Shown one piece after another: positions 48,776 through 57,751 of a DNA stretch of 64,000 bases. This stretch comes from an uncultured Schlesneria sp. (GTDB lineage Bacteria > Planctomycetota > Planctomycetia > Planctomycetales > Planctomycetaceae). The number at the start of each line of letters is the position of its first letter. The stretch's first letter is position 1. The notes below the pieces were generated by a model that saw only the letters and a list, made by a program, of their open reading frames with translations, searched no databases and had not been told where the DNA came from. Location: the NCBI GenBank assembly GCA_903840265.1, contig CAIMFH010000030.1, positions 124,001 to 188,000 of the forward strand, read 5' to 3'. Both the position numbers and the translations under genes were made by a program.

Positions 48776-49795
48776 ATGACATCCAGTCGAATAAAGGCCA
48801 GGAAAGCAAACGCCGAAGACCGCAAGCAGGCACCCATTTCGAAACGACAGTCGAGTCTTTGGCGATCGGTCATGAACTTCATTAAGACGGTGCCGAGGGC
48901 CCTCGGACTACGTTCGAAGCGCCCGGCGAAAAGCGCCAGCGACCGTGCCGAGAAGTCGGCCTCGCGACTCACCGATCCTCAATCAACACGCGGTCGTCGA
49001 CCAGGTCGAATGGGCGACCGGGCTGCGAAGCAAACTCCAGCGAAGAAGTTCAAGGCTTCGCCAACGGAGCAACAGGGTGACAAGAATCGTTCATCATCAG
49101 CGCCGTCCTCAAAGTATCCGAATTTGCAAGGTCCGCGTTTGATTGATCGCGTCTTGAAGGACATTAGCGGCACCTCTCGCAAGCCACCTGCTGTTGGCGG
49201 TCGCACGTCAAGATTGTCACGAAACTCGGCGAAGGGGAATCGCAGGCCGCGGAACTCTGTTCCCTCGGGAAAACGTAGTGGCAGCCCACGACCACCTGAA
49301 AGCAAGGCAGGTCCAAATGCCTTTCCGAAGAAGGGGGCGGCGCAACCGTTCACTGCCAGAAATCGTCGCGTTCAAAAACGCGATGGGTCGCAATCGAAAC
49401 AGCGAATCGGACCCAGTCGCGGGTCGGGCAAACAACCGCAGCAGCAAAACGAAGGGTCTTCGTTCTGGAAGTTCCTGCAACAGTCGGTATCTCGCTTCTT
49501 TCCGCCTGCGCGCCCCATGATGGACTTCGCGGCCAGCCTCATCCCTGGAGGCAAAGGCCAGAGAGATTCATTCGGCAACAACTCACAACGGCTCGATCAA
49601 GGGCGGTCTCTACCGATTCAAGATGCCACGGGTGCGTCATCGGAATCGACTGACGGCGAGACTGGCTCAGACGATCAGCAGTTCGACGAGCCCGCCGCCA
49701 ACGGCCAATCTGGTGGCTGGCCGACATCGACGCATTCGATCACGGACGCGCGGTTCAACAACGTCCCGAAACGGCCTCTCAAGCCGATTCGATAA
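48776..49795 (+). CDS. Basic, disordered phage-block protein
   Basis: A 339-residue protein starting MTSSRIKARKANAEDRKQAP at 48776 (an alternative start at 48704 lies in the repeat). Dominated by Lys, Arg, Ser, Pro and Gly, for example RPAKSASDRAEKSASRLTDP, RSGSPRPPESKAGPNAFPKK and GSGKQPQQQNEGSSFWKFLQ, with a short hydrophobic patch (FLQQSVSRFFPPARPMMDFA). It is placed between tail chaperone and tail genes, where a tape measure would be expected, but it has no long helices. It may bind DNA or a particle surface. No family recognised. Confidence 0.5.
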   Translation: MTSSRIKARKANAEDRKQAPISKRQSSLWRSVMNFIKTVPRALGLRSKRPAKSASDRAEKSASRLTDPQSTRGRRPGRMGDRAAKQTPAKKFKASPTEQQGDKNRSSSAPSSKYPNLQGPRLIDRVLKDISGTSRKPPAVGGRTSRLSRNSAKGNRRPRNSVPSGKRSGSPRPPESKAGPNAFPKKGAAQPFTARNRRVQKRDGSQSKQRIGPSRGSGKQPQQQNEGSSFWKFLQQSVSRFFPPARPMMDFAASLIPGGKGQRDSFGNNSQRLDQGRSLPIQDATGASSESTDGETGSDDQQFDEPAANGQSGGWPTSTHSITDARFNNVPKRPLKPIR

Positions 49796-49813
49796 TCAGA
49801 ACGGATCAAGCCC

Positions 49814-51664
49814 ATGCCCAATGGCCAGACCTGCATTCAATATGGAACAGTTCAGTTGTATCACTGCCAGACCAGGCGGATCGAACAGCGTCCCGTGATG
49901 GACAAGGCTGGGGTGAATCTGAAGTGTTGGCGATTCACTGTCCGCGTAATGGGCTACCTTCACGGATTTCCCAACGATTGTGCCTACTCAAGCGTCAACT
50001 CCTTCGACGACGGTGGATCTGTGATGCCGGCGCAAACATCGGCCGCGGGGGCCCATCAGCAAGCGCGATGGCGATTGCTGCCACGACAAGCCTTTAGAAT
50101 GGCAGTCGGTTGCACCAGTTCCGACATCAATTCGGGAACGGTCATCCTGGCCGCGAATCCGATGACGTTCGTGACTGTCCCCGCGGATCTCGCTGCCACC
50201 GGGCTTTCCTACTACGACGTGAACGACGGGCCACACTGCACCCAGTTTGATGTTGTTCATGTCTCGTCGAACAACATCTTTCGCGTTGAAGCATCGTTTG
50301 TCATCCATCTGGTGCAGTTCAATGACGATGGTTCAGCCTTTGAAAATGTGACCGGTGTGTTGGCTCATCGCTGGGCCTGCACGGATACGCTGGATCACAA
50401 TTTGCGGTTGACGCGGACGTATCGCGGATTGCTGGAATTGGCGACGTCGAATTTCAGCCCGCACTGGTTCCGCTACCTGGTCGTGCCACCTCTGCAACCG
50501 GGGATGCGTCGTGATCAGATGGACTTCATCGCGACGGAAGATGGCAAGCGATTGCAGTACAGGATTCGCGATTCGGAAGTGGCCGTATCGGCACCGTCTC
50601 CCGCGCGACGCTGGTCTGTTGAACACAGCGAGCAGACTTTAAGTCAAGACGGATTGAAGGTGACGTCTCAATGTACGGTGTTGCTGGAGGGGGACAGGAC
50701 GTCTGACAAAGGTCAGTTGATTATGCTGGGTCTGGCGATCGTCGTCGCCAAAGTCGAGGGCGTCGCAGCAGACGCCGAGCCCGATCCTCCGGGAACGGTT
50801 GTCTTCAATGATATCTGCATCACCGACCATACCGGTGATGTCAACGTGGTCCGTGTGACGGCCTCGTGCTGGCGACCGCCAAATCGGATCCAGGGGCTAA
50901 CCATTCGCACGAAAGGCTTCAATAAACAGATCACGGAAGGCGACCTGCCAGCTTTCGCCAGTCACTACGACTCCACTCGTTCGGCCGATGGCTATGACTC
51001 TGACTCAACGGCATATGAAGGGCCGCTGTCATTGATGGGGATCTTCCGGGGCTTCTTGCAGGGTGCCATGGCTGTCATTGGCGGCATCAACAACGACAAT
51101 CAGTTGACTGACGAGAACGGGACAGCGAGCGGCCTGCCGAAGGCCACGGTCACAGCAGCGACGACGCCATCGCTGGATGAGGACGATGTTCCGTGGTTCA
51201 GCGACGGCCATCGCGTGAACATGTACACAACATGGCAGATGGAGTCGATCTATCAGACGCGGACCATGCGAGCCGCCATGCCAATTGCGTCCGCGCCTTT
51301 TGACGACGAGGGGATCGACACACGGCGGAAGACCTCGGTGATTGCACTGAGTGACGGACAGACACGTCGCATCGTGCGAATTCGAGCCGAACGAGCAGGC
51401 GCGTGGCCCGAATTTCCGGATCCAGAGACGATGGATGGTGGAACTGCGACCGTTAGCGGAATCCCACAAACGCTGCTGAAGTCGAAGCTGCTGGGGGGAA
51501 CGGTGTCGAAGAGTGCCGATGGAAACGACATCTATCGCGCGAACGCCGAATTCGTGTTCGCACTGGCCCGCCAACCCGTTCCGTCGGACATATTGAAGAT
51601 GGGCTTCAACGGCTGGACGAACGAAGGTCCAACAAACTCGACAGCAACCTTGACGGGTGACTAG
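49814..51664 (+). CDS. Large tail/baseplate protein, family unrecognised
   Basis: A 616-residue beta-rich protein (LAHRWACTDTLDHNLRLTRT, then FSPHWFRYLVVPPLQPG, then DIYRANAEFVFALARQPVPS). Length, position and composition suggest a tail tube, hub or baseplate component. It contains an imperfect duplication in which one half handles residues 20-350 and the other 430-600. Start at ATG 49814. Followed by the second copy of the 95-base element. Confidence 0.55.
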   Translation: MPNGQTCIQYGTVQLYHCQTRRIEQRPVMDKAGVNLKCWRFTVRVMGYLHGFPNDCAYSSVNSFDDGGSVMPAQTSAAGAHQQARWRLLPRQAFRMAVGCTSSDINSGTVILAANPMTFVTVPADLAATGLSYYDVNDGPHCTQFDVVHVSSNNIFRVEASFVIHLVQFNDDGSAFENVTGVLAHRWACTDTLDHNLRLTRTYRGLLELATSNFSPHWFRYLVVPPLQPGMRRDQMDFIATEDGKRLQYRIRDSEVAVSAPSPARRWSVEHSEQTLSQDGLKVTSQCTVLLEGDRTSDKGQLIMLGLAIVVAKVEGVAADAEPDPPGTVVFNDICITDHTGDVNVVRVTASCWRPPNRIQGLTIRTKGFNKQITEGDLPAFASHYDSTRSADGYDSDSTAYEGPLSLMGIFRGFLQGAMAVIGGINNDNQLTDENGTASGLPKATVTAATTPSLDEDDVPWFSDGHRVNMYTTWQMESIYQTRTMRAAMPIASAPFDDEGIDTRRKTSVIALSDGQTRRIVRIRAERAGAWPEFPDPETMDGGTATVSGIPQTLLKSKLLGGTVSKSADGNDIYRANAEFVFALARQPVPSDILKMGFNGWTNEGPTNSTATLTGD

Positions 51665-51757
51665 TGCGGGTCGCACTTCCGTGTCGCGTTGAAACAAGGG
51701 TTGGACACAGTGGGTGTCCGCTCGCGGGATGCCACAGTGGAGTGGGATGGGCTCTAG
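51662..51757. repeat. Duplicated 95-base intergenic element, copy 2
   Basis: Begins at the stop codon of the preceding tail gene: TAGTGCGGGTCGCACTT, then GTCGCGTTGAAACAAGGGTT, CCGCTCGCGGGATGCCAC and GTGGGATGGGCTCT. It contains an extra hairpin GGACACAGTGGGTGTCC not seen in copy 1. Confidence 0.6.
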
Positions 51758-51777
51758 TACCCCAGGAGATCTTGGCC

Positions 51778-52314
51778 ATGCCAAATGCTTTCAATACAAG
51801 TAGCGAGGTCGGCGGGACCAATCAGATCGTGGTCTTGCAGGCCATCGTCAACAAGCTGCGTATCGACATCAACGACCTGTTCGGTAGCGAGTCGACTTGC
51901 TTCATTTCCGATGTGCCCTGGCCGGGGGTTGACGTTCAGGACCAGGTCTTCTGCACCGTGTCCCCGGCAAATTCGCAATTTGTCCTGGAAGATCCGACGG
52001 GTGCGGGGCCAGACGGTGTGGTCGAGATGGCGATCTTCCAAGTCAGCGTCTGGTCCAAGATCCTGCTCGATGAAATCGAGCGTTCTGCGATCGCGATGAC
52101 CGACAACACTCGCGGCAGCCTGACATTGAAACAACGTGTCTTGAAGTCGCTCGCGGGACAACAGCTCTATTCGAGTGATGGGCAACCGCTGCTGATGTCG
52201 TACCTGCGACCGACGAGTGCCGTGCATCCGGCGTCTGGCCAGGGGAAAGGCGACTTCACGTCGTTCTCGATTGCTTTTCAAGGCGCGTACTACTGGGACC
52301 TGAGCGACCAATGA
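51778..52314 (+). CDS. Phage tail completion/terminator-like protein
   Basis: A 178-residue protein starting MPNAFNTSSEVGGTNQIVVL at 51778 with AGGAG upstream. Segments QAIVNKLRIDINDLFGSEST and VVEMAIFQVSVWSKILLDEI with TLKQRVLKSLAGQQLYSSDG match the pattern of small alpha/beta tail terminator proteins that cap the tail tube. Its stop overlaps the next start by four bases (ATGA). Confidence 0.6.
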   Translation: MPNAFNTSSEVGGTNQIVVLQAIVNKLRIDINDLFGSESTCFISDVPWPGVDVQDQVFCTVSPANSQFVLEDPTGAGPDGVVEMAIFQVSVWSKILLDEIERSAIAMTDNTRGSLTLKQRVLKSLAGQQLYSSDGQPLLMSYLRPTSAVHPASGQGKGDFTSFSIAFQGAYYWDLSDQ

Positions 52315-54473
52315 CGATCCAATTCGCTGGCGTCGATCTGCTGCTGGAAGATCCCGAGGGAGCGGTCCGCACCTGGCTCGACCGGCATCTCAACGAACTC
52401 CACGCCAGTATCTTCTGCACAGAAAATACGGCGATTCGCGAGGCTCGGTTTGCCAGCATCACGAATCCGGGAACACCTGTTTCGTCGTCGAGTTCCGCGG
52501 GCTGGCCAGCGTTCGACACGCCGACAGTCCGACGAGTGGGACTTCCCGTCGGCAATTATCCTCAGCCGCCGCGCCCCCGTATCAATTCGCTGTACTGGCC
52601 AACTGGGGCAACGCGCTGGGCGAACGCGTTGTTCCTGATCCGTGGCGACAGTCTTTCGGCTGTGCTGGATGCCTGCGAACTGGGAAAACCGGCGGATTTG
52701 ACGGTTGCTGATGGCGACGGCAGTGGGTTCACGACGGGCATGTACCTGCTGGCTCCGCGGCCGGTTAGTGCCGATGGGGTCGACCCGGATGATCGACTGT
52801 GGTTGCTGCCCCTCGTCGATGCTCGCTACTTCTGGCAACTGTATCACGTTGAACTCTACGCCCCTTCGACCTGGAGTGAGGCACTGCAAAAGATCACGGG
52901 GGTCAGTCCTTCGGATTCACCTCAATTGGGCAGCGCTGTCCCCATGGCGTATGGCCGACCATCGGCGGTGGAGTTCGTACGAGATTTCGAGAATGCGGCC
53001 ATGCTGGTGGACGCTGTCGCGCTGACACTGCAGCGTCGCGTTGTCGGATTGTTTGGTCCGGCCACTTCCAACAAGTTCATCCCGTACCAAACACAAACTT
53101 CAGATGAAGCAACGACGACAGTCGCTGCGAACCTGGGGCACGGTTGGGATGAAGTCGCCGGCGGAGACTTTTCATCGGAAGCGGGAGTGTTGGGCAATGT
53201 TCCTGCTCGGATTGTTGTCACGTATGGAAACACCACCGGGGATCGCATTTCGGGTTATGCCAAGAAGGATGTGACCGGTGTTCCAGTCAATGGTGGCTCA
53301 AAGGTCTTTCACTGCTCGAAAGTCGGCAGTGGAAACATCTCGGAATCGGGCGAGTATCTTCGTGGTTTCGAAGCCCAACTCGCAGCCGAGATTGAGCCCG
53401 ACTACTACGAATGGCTGCTGTTCCAATATGACATCACCTACGCTGGCATCGTCCCCTGGGTGCCGTCGGGCTGCGATGATTACGTGCGTTGGGAGATGAC
53501 TGTCAAAGGGAAGGGGAGGCGACGCAAGCTGGTTTGCCAAACGCGAGCCGTGTCGATGCCGCCCAACTTCGGATTTGAATCCCTGCCAATTGATCCCCTG
53601 GGAGAAAGCTCCAGCAGTTCCAGTCGATCGAGCTCCAGCCAGTCCAGTTCCAGCCAGTCCTCCAGCAGCATGTCGTCGAGTTCCCAGAGCTCGCCTAGTT
53701 CCAGCACTTCTTCGCAGTCTTCGACCTCGTCGGAGTCATCGCTGTCGAGCAGCAGCACATCCAGCCAGTCGAGTGCATCGAGTGAATCAAGCTCCAGTGC
53801 ATCGAGCGAATCAAGCAAGTCCAGTACATCGAGCGCGTCCAGTACGTCCAGCGAATCGAGCACATCGAGCGATTCCAGTGGTTCCAGTGTCGCATCGAGC
53901 GGCATCAGTCAGACGAGTTCTGGTTCCGTCACCTCATCCAGCCAAAGTAGTGTGACGTCGTCTGCGTCATCACGCTCATCTGCGTCATCGGGCTCGTCGA
54001 CATCATCTGCGTCGTCTGCGTCATCAGGATCGTCTGGCAATTCAGAATCATCTGGGGCGTCGGAAGTCTCGTCGGATTCAAACCAGCCGCAATCCTCGGG
54101 CACTTCGGGTTCGCAATCCTCAGGGTCGACCAGCAATACCTCCAGTGGTAGCGGCAGTGGTAGTGGTAATAGCGGCAGCGGCAGTGGAGGGAGCGGATCA
54201 GGCGGTAGCGATGGAGGCAGTGGTGGGGGCGGCAGCGGTAGCGGTGGATCTGAGGGTTCCACGGGATCATCGGGAACCAGCAACACATCAGGGTCAGGCA
54301 CCTCCAGCGGGTCCGGGGGTGGTTCGGGAACGTCATCAGGTGGTTCTGGCGGCAGCGGTGGGGGAAGCGGTTCGAGCGGTGGCGGTGGTTGTGTCACGGT
54401 CGTGACTGGGGTCAATTGCGAGGACGGCAAACTAAAAGTTACGACGGCGGATATTCGAGCGGAGAAATGTTGA
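52311..54473 (+). CDS. Fibre-like phage protein with long Ser- and Gly-Ser-rich region
   Basis: A 720-residue protein. Residues 1-425 are globular (MTIQFAGVDLLLEDPEGAVR; LWLLPLVDARYFWQLYHVEL; DYYEWLLFQYDITYAGIVPW). From residue 425 to about 690 the sequence is almost only Ser with Thr, Gln, Glu, Ala, then Gly-Ser, including SSSSQSSSSQSSSS-type runs and GSGSGSGNSGSGSGG-type runs. The last 25 residues (CVTVVTGVNCEDGKLKVTTA) form a compact Cys-containing tip. The layout is a globular base, a flexible stalk and a tip, as in surface adhesins. The stalk is encoded by degenerate repeats and could be genetically unstable. Confidence 0.6.
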   Translation: MTIQFAGVDLLLEDPEGAVRTWLDRHLNELHASIFCTENTAIREARFASITNPGTPVSSSSSAGWPAFDTPTVRRVGLPVGNYPQPPRPRINSLYWPTGATRWANALFLIRGDSLSAVLDACELGKPADLTVADGDGSGFTTGMYLLAPRPVSADGVDPDDRLWLLPLVDARYFWQLYHVELYAPSTWSEALQKITGVSPSDSPQLGSAVPMAYGRPSAVEFVRDFENAAMLVDAVALTLQRRVVGLFGPATSNKFIPYQTQTSDEATTTVAANLGHGWDEVAGGDFSSEAGVLGNVPARIVVTYGNTTGDRISGYAKKDVTGVPVNGGSKVFHCSKVGSGNISESGEYLRGFEAQLAAEIEPDYYEWLLFQYDITYAGIVPWVPSGCDDYVRWEMTVKGKGRRRKLVCQTRAVSMPPNFGFESLPIDPLGESSSSSSRSSSSQSSSSQSSSSMSSSSQSSPSSSTSSQSSTSSESSLSSSSTSSQSSASSESSSSASSESSKSSTSSASSTSSESSTSSDSSGSSVASSGISQTSSGSVTSSSQSSVTSSASSRSSASSGSSTSSASSASSGSSGNSESSGASEVSSDSNQPQSSGTSGSQSSGSTSNTSSGSGSGSGNSGSGSGGSGSGGSDGGSGGGGSGSGGSEGSTGSSGTSNTSGSGTSSGSGGGSGTSSGGSGGSGGGSGSSGGGGCVTVVTGVNCEDGKLKVTTADIRAEKC

Positions 54474-54474
54474 G

Positions 54475-54876
54475 ATGCCCACCACTGTGGTTGATTGCGT
54501 CTGTTGCCCGTCATCGAGCAGTAGTAAAAGTTCGAGTAGTTCGAGTGGAGCAAGTTGTATTGGCGGAGGTGGCTGCTGCTGCCTCGCAGCGAGCGCGACA
54601 TCACTGACACTAAGTAGCAGTGGCGTGATCGGAGGGACGCCATACAGTGGCGGTGGCACGTTCACTGGCAGTCCGAATGCTTGGACGGGAGACCCGGGAA
54701 TGAGTATCTGCAGCGAGTATGGATATACGTACGAACTGAGCTGCAGCAACGGCGATTGGAAGATTAAGTTGAACAGCGCAACCGGCATCGGAGGGCTCGG
54801 CCTGACTCTCGTTTCCTGTGATCCGTTGTTGCTCACTGGAGTATTCGCATTCTGTAATTTTACGGTGACGGAGTAA
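54475..54876 (+). CDS. Small Cys- and Ser-rich protein
   Basis: A 133-residue protein beginning MPTTVVDCVCCPSSSSSKSS and continuing with GASCIGGGGCCCLAASATSL, then a beta-rich domain with MSICSEYGYTYELSCSNGDW and VSCDPLLLTGVFAFCNFTVT. The Ser run and CxCC/CCC groups echo the stalk and tip of the preceding protein, from which it may have been derived. It begins one base after that gene's stop. Confidence 0.55.
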   Translation: MPTTVVDCVCCPSSSSSKSSSSSSGASCIGGGGCCCLAASATSLTLSSSGVIGGTPYSGGGTFTGSPNAWTGDPGMSICSEYGYTYELSCSNGDWKIKLNSATGIGGLGLTLVSCDPLLLTGVFAFCNFTVTE

Positions 54877-54883
54877 GCAGGCG

Positions 54884-55246
54884 ATGCCAACACTTCATGA
54901 ATGGATCCAATGTGACAATCTCCCGATTGAGAAGTGCAACGCTTATCGGGCGCTTGCGGCAAAGATGAACCCCGAAAGCACCACGAGTCCGCCTCTGCCG
55001 GTTAACACGCCTCCTTTGATCATCCGCGGCTGGAACTTCGCCGCCGCGATGGCGCGCTGGACTCTGGCCGGGATGCCACGCCGAACTCAGGCCGAGATCG
55101 ACGAACGCCTGGCGATCTGTCAGGCATGCCCCTTCCTGCAAAACAACCACTGCACCAAATGCGGCTGTGCCTGCGTCGAGCAAAACCGCCTGGTCAACAA
55201 GCTGGCGTTGGCTACCGAAAAATGTCCTGAAGGAAAGTGGACATGA
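54884..55246 (+). CDS. Zinc-ribbon-type phage-block protein
   Basis: A 120-residue protein. The C-terminal part CQACPFLQNNHCTKCGCACV has four zinc-ligand-type Cys in two clusters, followed by ALATEKCPEGKW; proteins with this ending are common at the end of phage tail gene groups. The N-terminal part is helical. Possible role in particle assembly or binding of metal. Confidence 0.65.
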   Translation: MPTLHEWIQCDNLPIEKCNAYRALAAKMNPESTTSPPLPVNTPPLIIRGWNFAAAMARWTLAGMPRRTQAEIDERLAICQACPFLQNNHCTKCGCACVEQNRLVNKLALATEKCPEGKWT

Positions 55247-55377
55247 CCGAACACGCGCAAGTCACACCAGGCAATTTCTTGCGATCTTGTTCGAAGTCGC
55301 TGAATAAAGGATCTTCCAGAGTCAGACAAACCACTTCCTTCGTCGGTCAATCATAACTGACATCGTCGCGCAGTCTT

Positions 55378-55445
55378 TTGACTGCAATGTGGCACTGTAA
55401 CCAACAGGCCGCAGTCTCGTTTACCACGAGATTGTGGCCTGTTCT
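55378..55445 (+). promoter_or_regulatory. Shared leader element D
   Basis: TTGACT, then ATGTGGC, the core ACTGTAACCAACAG (55394-55407), a hairpin with arms AGGCCGCAGTCTCG and CGAGATTGTGGCCT, and a weak GTTCTCGTTT tract. The toxin gene starts 45 bases later. The one stem change relative to copy A (C to T) keeps a G-U pair. Confidence 0.72.
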
Positions 55446-55489
55446 CGTTTCTGCAAACCCGCTTTTCGCATCACAGGAAATCAACGTTC

Positions 55490-57751
55490 ATGAACTCAAG
55501 CAGACACAACACCGGACTCGGAACAGCACGCCCCATGTCACGCGTCGAATGGGCGATCGCCCGATACAACTGGTACCGCGCCGCCGGCCTGCTGGATGTC
55601 CGGCCACAGCAGACGACGGCGCTTGCCAACTATCAGCGGTCGCCCGATCCGCCACCGCCAAAGCCGCATCTGAAATGGTACCCGCTGAGCAAGCCAGATG
55701 ACGACATTGCTGCGACGTACCAGCAGCCGGTCGCTGCAACTCAACGACACCGCTATTCCCAACAAGCCGACAACGCTCACCCACAGACCTTTCCCACTCG
55801 TGGTTACGCAGAGAAGGCACTGAACTACGATTCCAGCACCTGGTCACGCGTCGACTGGGCCATCGCTCGATACAACTGGTATCGCGCCTGCGGTCTATTG
55901 GACGACTTGGCACCGCCGACTGCCGAGACGACTCGATACCAGCGGTCACCTGATCCTCCGACTCCAAAGCCACACCTCAAGTGGTACCCGCTCAGCAAGT
56001 CCGACGACAATACTGTGACGGCATATCAGCGGTCCGTCATTGAGAGCCCTCCAGTACCGCAGCGCCGATATTGTCAGCGAGTCGAACACGCTCGCGCCCG
56101 AGCGATGCTTGCTCGCTATCAGTCCGACAGAAAAAAGTCATCGAAGGGAGGCGGATCGGGCTACGCGTTCGATCCCTCAAAACATCCTCGTAACAAGATT
56201 GGGCAGTTTGTTGAGAGCGGTACGGGAGGAAGCTCCGCTGCCGAACGTGCTTCGCGCCTACCACCACTTGCGCAACGGCGAACTGGCAGAAACACAACCG
56301 GATGGGCAGTCGAAGCTGTCGTTCGCGGAGATCCACACGATGTGCGATATCGCGCTTCGTACATGGGCTCGCTGCATAAACGACAGACGCTACTGTTTGA
56401 TGAGAACTACTCCGTAGGAGAACTTGTCACTGCCTCGCGAGACGGTCGCCAAGTCGAATGTGTCAAACGCAACGGCAAATTCTTGCCGTACCGATTAGTT
56501 CAAGCGATTGCCGCCGAATCGGAGGTACTTCTCGATTCACAGGACTGGGACGCGTATTTCGATTCCATTGGAGTCGATTCCACAGATCGCTTCCTGCCAC
56601 CCAAGCAGCAAGAAATCCCAATCACGTTGACCGCCGAATGGCGACGACAACATCAGCTTCCGGAGCCCGCCTTACCTGTCCAACCAGCGAAACCTGCCAT
56701 CCCAGCTGTAAAAAGTGAGAAGCCGCCCGAGTTGGCCGGCCTGGATGTCGTTGATGCTGGATCGGGACGTTGGCTGCTCTGGGACAAGCAAGGAAATATG
56801 GTCGGTGAATATGCCAACGGAGAAGTTCTGCGGCATATCACCGACACCGAAGGGAGGATGACGCCCGGTACGTATTCGCTGCCATTAAAAGATGTCAAAG
56901 AGGTCATCAGTTGGTATTGGCACTCACCGGACAACACGAGCGAATGGGACTCGTGGTACGTCGGGCATGGCCACTACGTCCATCATTTAGATGTCCCCGA
57001 GATCTCGTGGGACGACCTGTCGGCAGGCAGCATGCCAACGGCCGCCGACGAATACCTGCCACAAGACGTGGCGAAGGCCGGGGTTCCGCCACTCGTCTGG
57101 CTGATGACCTGGACGGTCATCAAAGGCGCCCTTGAAAAGTACATCGGTGGTAAGATCGCATCGATCGTCTTGAACAAGGGGGTAGAGATTGTCATTACCC
57201 GAGCCGATGGCAAGATCATCATGGTCCCGCTCACCACCGTCCGAGACTGGGCCAGGAAGTTGCTGCCTAAGAAGGGGAATAAGGTATCGTCAGAAGCGGC
57301 TTCCGAAGTCGTTGAGCGCAGTCTTAACAGGATTGGAATCTTGCCAGGAAGCTGGCAACCTCGGCCCCTCGATAAGATTCCGAAAGTCGCGTCATCGCAT
57401 CCATTGCTTCCCGTTCGCAAAGGCAAAGGCCCGACGACAGGCATCTTCAATGATCATAAGATTGTGACCAGCGGGGCCGATGGCGGTAAGGCACTGGAAG
57501 TATTCACTCCACGAATGAGCAAGCTCTCGGAAGATGCGATCATTACCTTGAAGCATGTTGAGGGGCATGCCGCCGCCGAGATGGTAGAGAATCACTTGAA
57601 AGAATCAGTGATCCATATCAACTATGAAATTGGACCGTGCGACTATTGCAAAAGAGGACTGAAAGAACTTCTCGACGAAGGTCAAAAGCTGTGGGTCATC
57701 TACCCGCATGGTGCCGGATACTTCACAAATAAGGGATGGTTTCCAAAATGA
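55490..57751 (+). CDS. Phage-associated polymorphic toxin with DddA-like (SCP1.201-type) deaminase C-terminus
   Basis: A 753-residue protein. Residues 17-80 and 118-180 are two similar repeats (WAIARYNWYRAAGLLD / WAIARYNWYRACGLLD, each followed by YQRSPDPP and PHLKWYPLSK). Residues 221-244 carry GGGSGYAFDPSKHPRNKIGQ, a linker seen in phage structural proteins. The middle (about 400-640) is a PT-type carrier. The last 65 residues are the toxin: His689-Val-Glu691 in HVEGHAAAEM and Cys717/Cys720 in GPCDYCKRGLKELL form the HxE and PCxxC zinc/catalytic motifs of the SCP1.201-like deaminases to which DddA, the double-stranded DNA cytosine deaminase, belongs. The stop overlaps the next gene, the candidate immunity gene. 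Delivery by a phage-like particle is inferred. Confidence 0.8.
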   Translation: MNSSRHNTGLGTARPMSRVEWAIARYNWYRAAGLLDVRPQQTTALANYQRSPDPPPPKPHLKWYPLSKPDDDIAATYQQPVAATQRHRYSQQADNAHPQTFPTRGYAEKALNYDSSTWSRVDWAIARYNWYRACGLLDDLAPPTAETTRYQRSPDPPTPKPHLKWYPLSKSDDNTVTAYQRSVIESPPVPQRRYCQRVEHARARAMLARYQSDRKKSSKGGGSGYAFDPSKHPRNKIGQFVESGTGGSSAAERASRLPPLAQRRTGRNTTGWAVEAVVRGDPHDVRYRASYMGSLHKRQTLLFDENYSVGELVTASRDGRQVECVKRNGKFLPYRLVQAIAAESEVLLDSQDWDAYFDSIGVDSTDRFLPPKQQEIPITLTAEWRRQHQLPEPALPVQPAKPAIPAVKSEKPPELAGLDVVDAGSGRWLLWDKQGNMVGEYANGEVLRHITDTEGRMTPGTYSLPLKDVKEVISWYWHSPDNTSEWDSWYVGHGHYVHHLDVPEISWDDLSAGSMPTAADEYLPQDVAKAGVPPLVWLMTWTVIKGALEKYIGGKIASIVLNKGVEIVITRADGKIIMVPLTTVRDWARKLLPKKGNKVSSEAASEVVERSLNRIGILPGSWQPRPLDKIPKVASSHPLLPVRKGKGPTTGIFNDHKIVTSGADGGKALEVFTPRMSKLSEDAIITLKHVEGHAAAEMVENHLKESVIHINYEIGPCDYCKRGLKELLDEGQKLWVIYPHGAGYFTNKGWFPK

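Noticed and set aside
53909..54643. Minus-strand frame rich in Pro-Glu-Asp opposite the Ser-rich stalk
   Set aside because: The complement of Ser/Gly repeats always yields such a frame. The plus-strand protein has globular ends and operon linkage.
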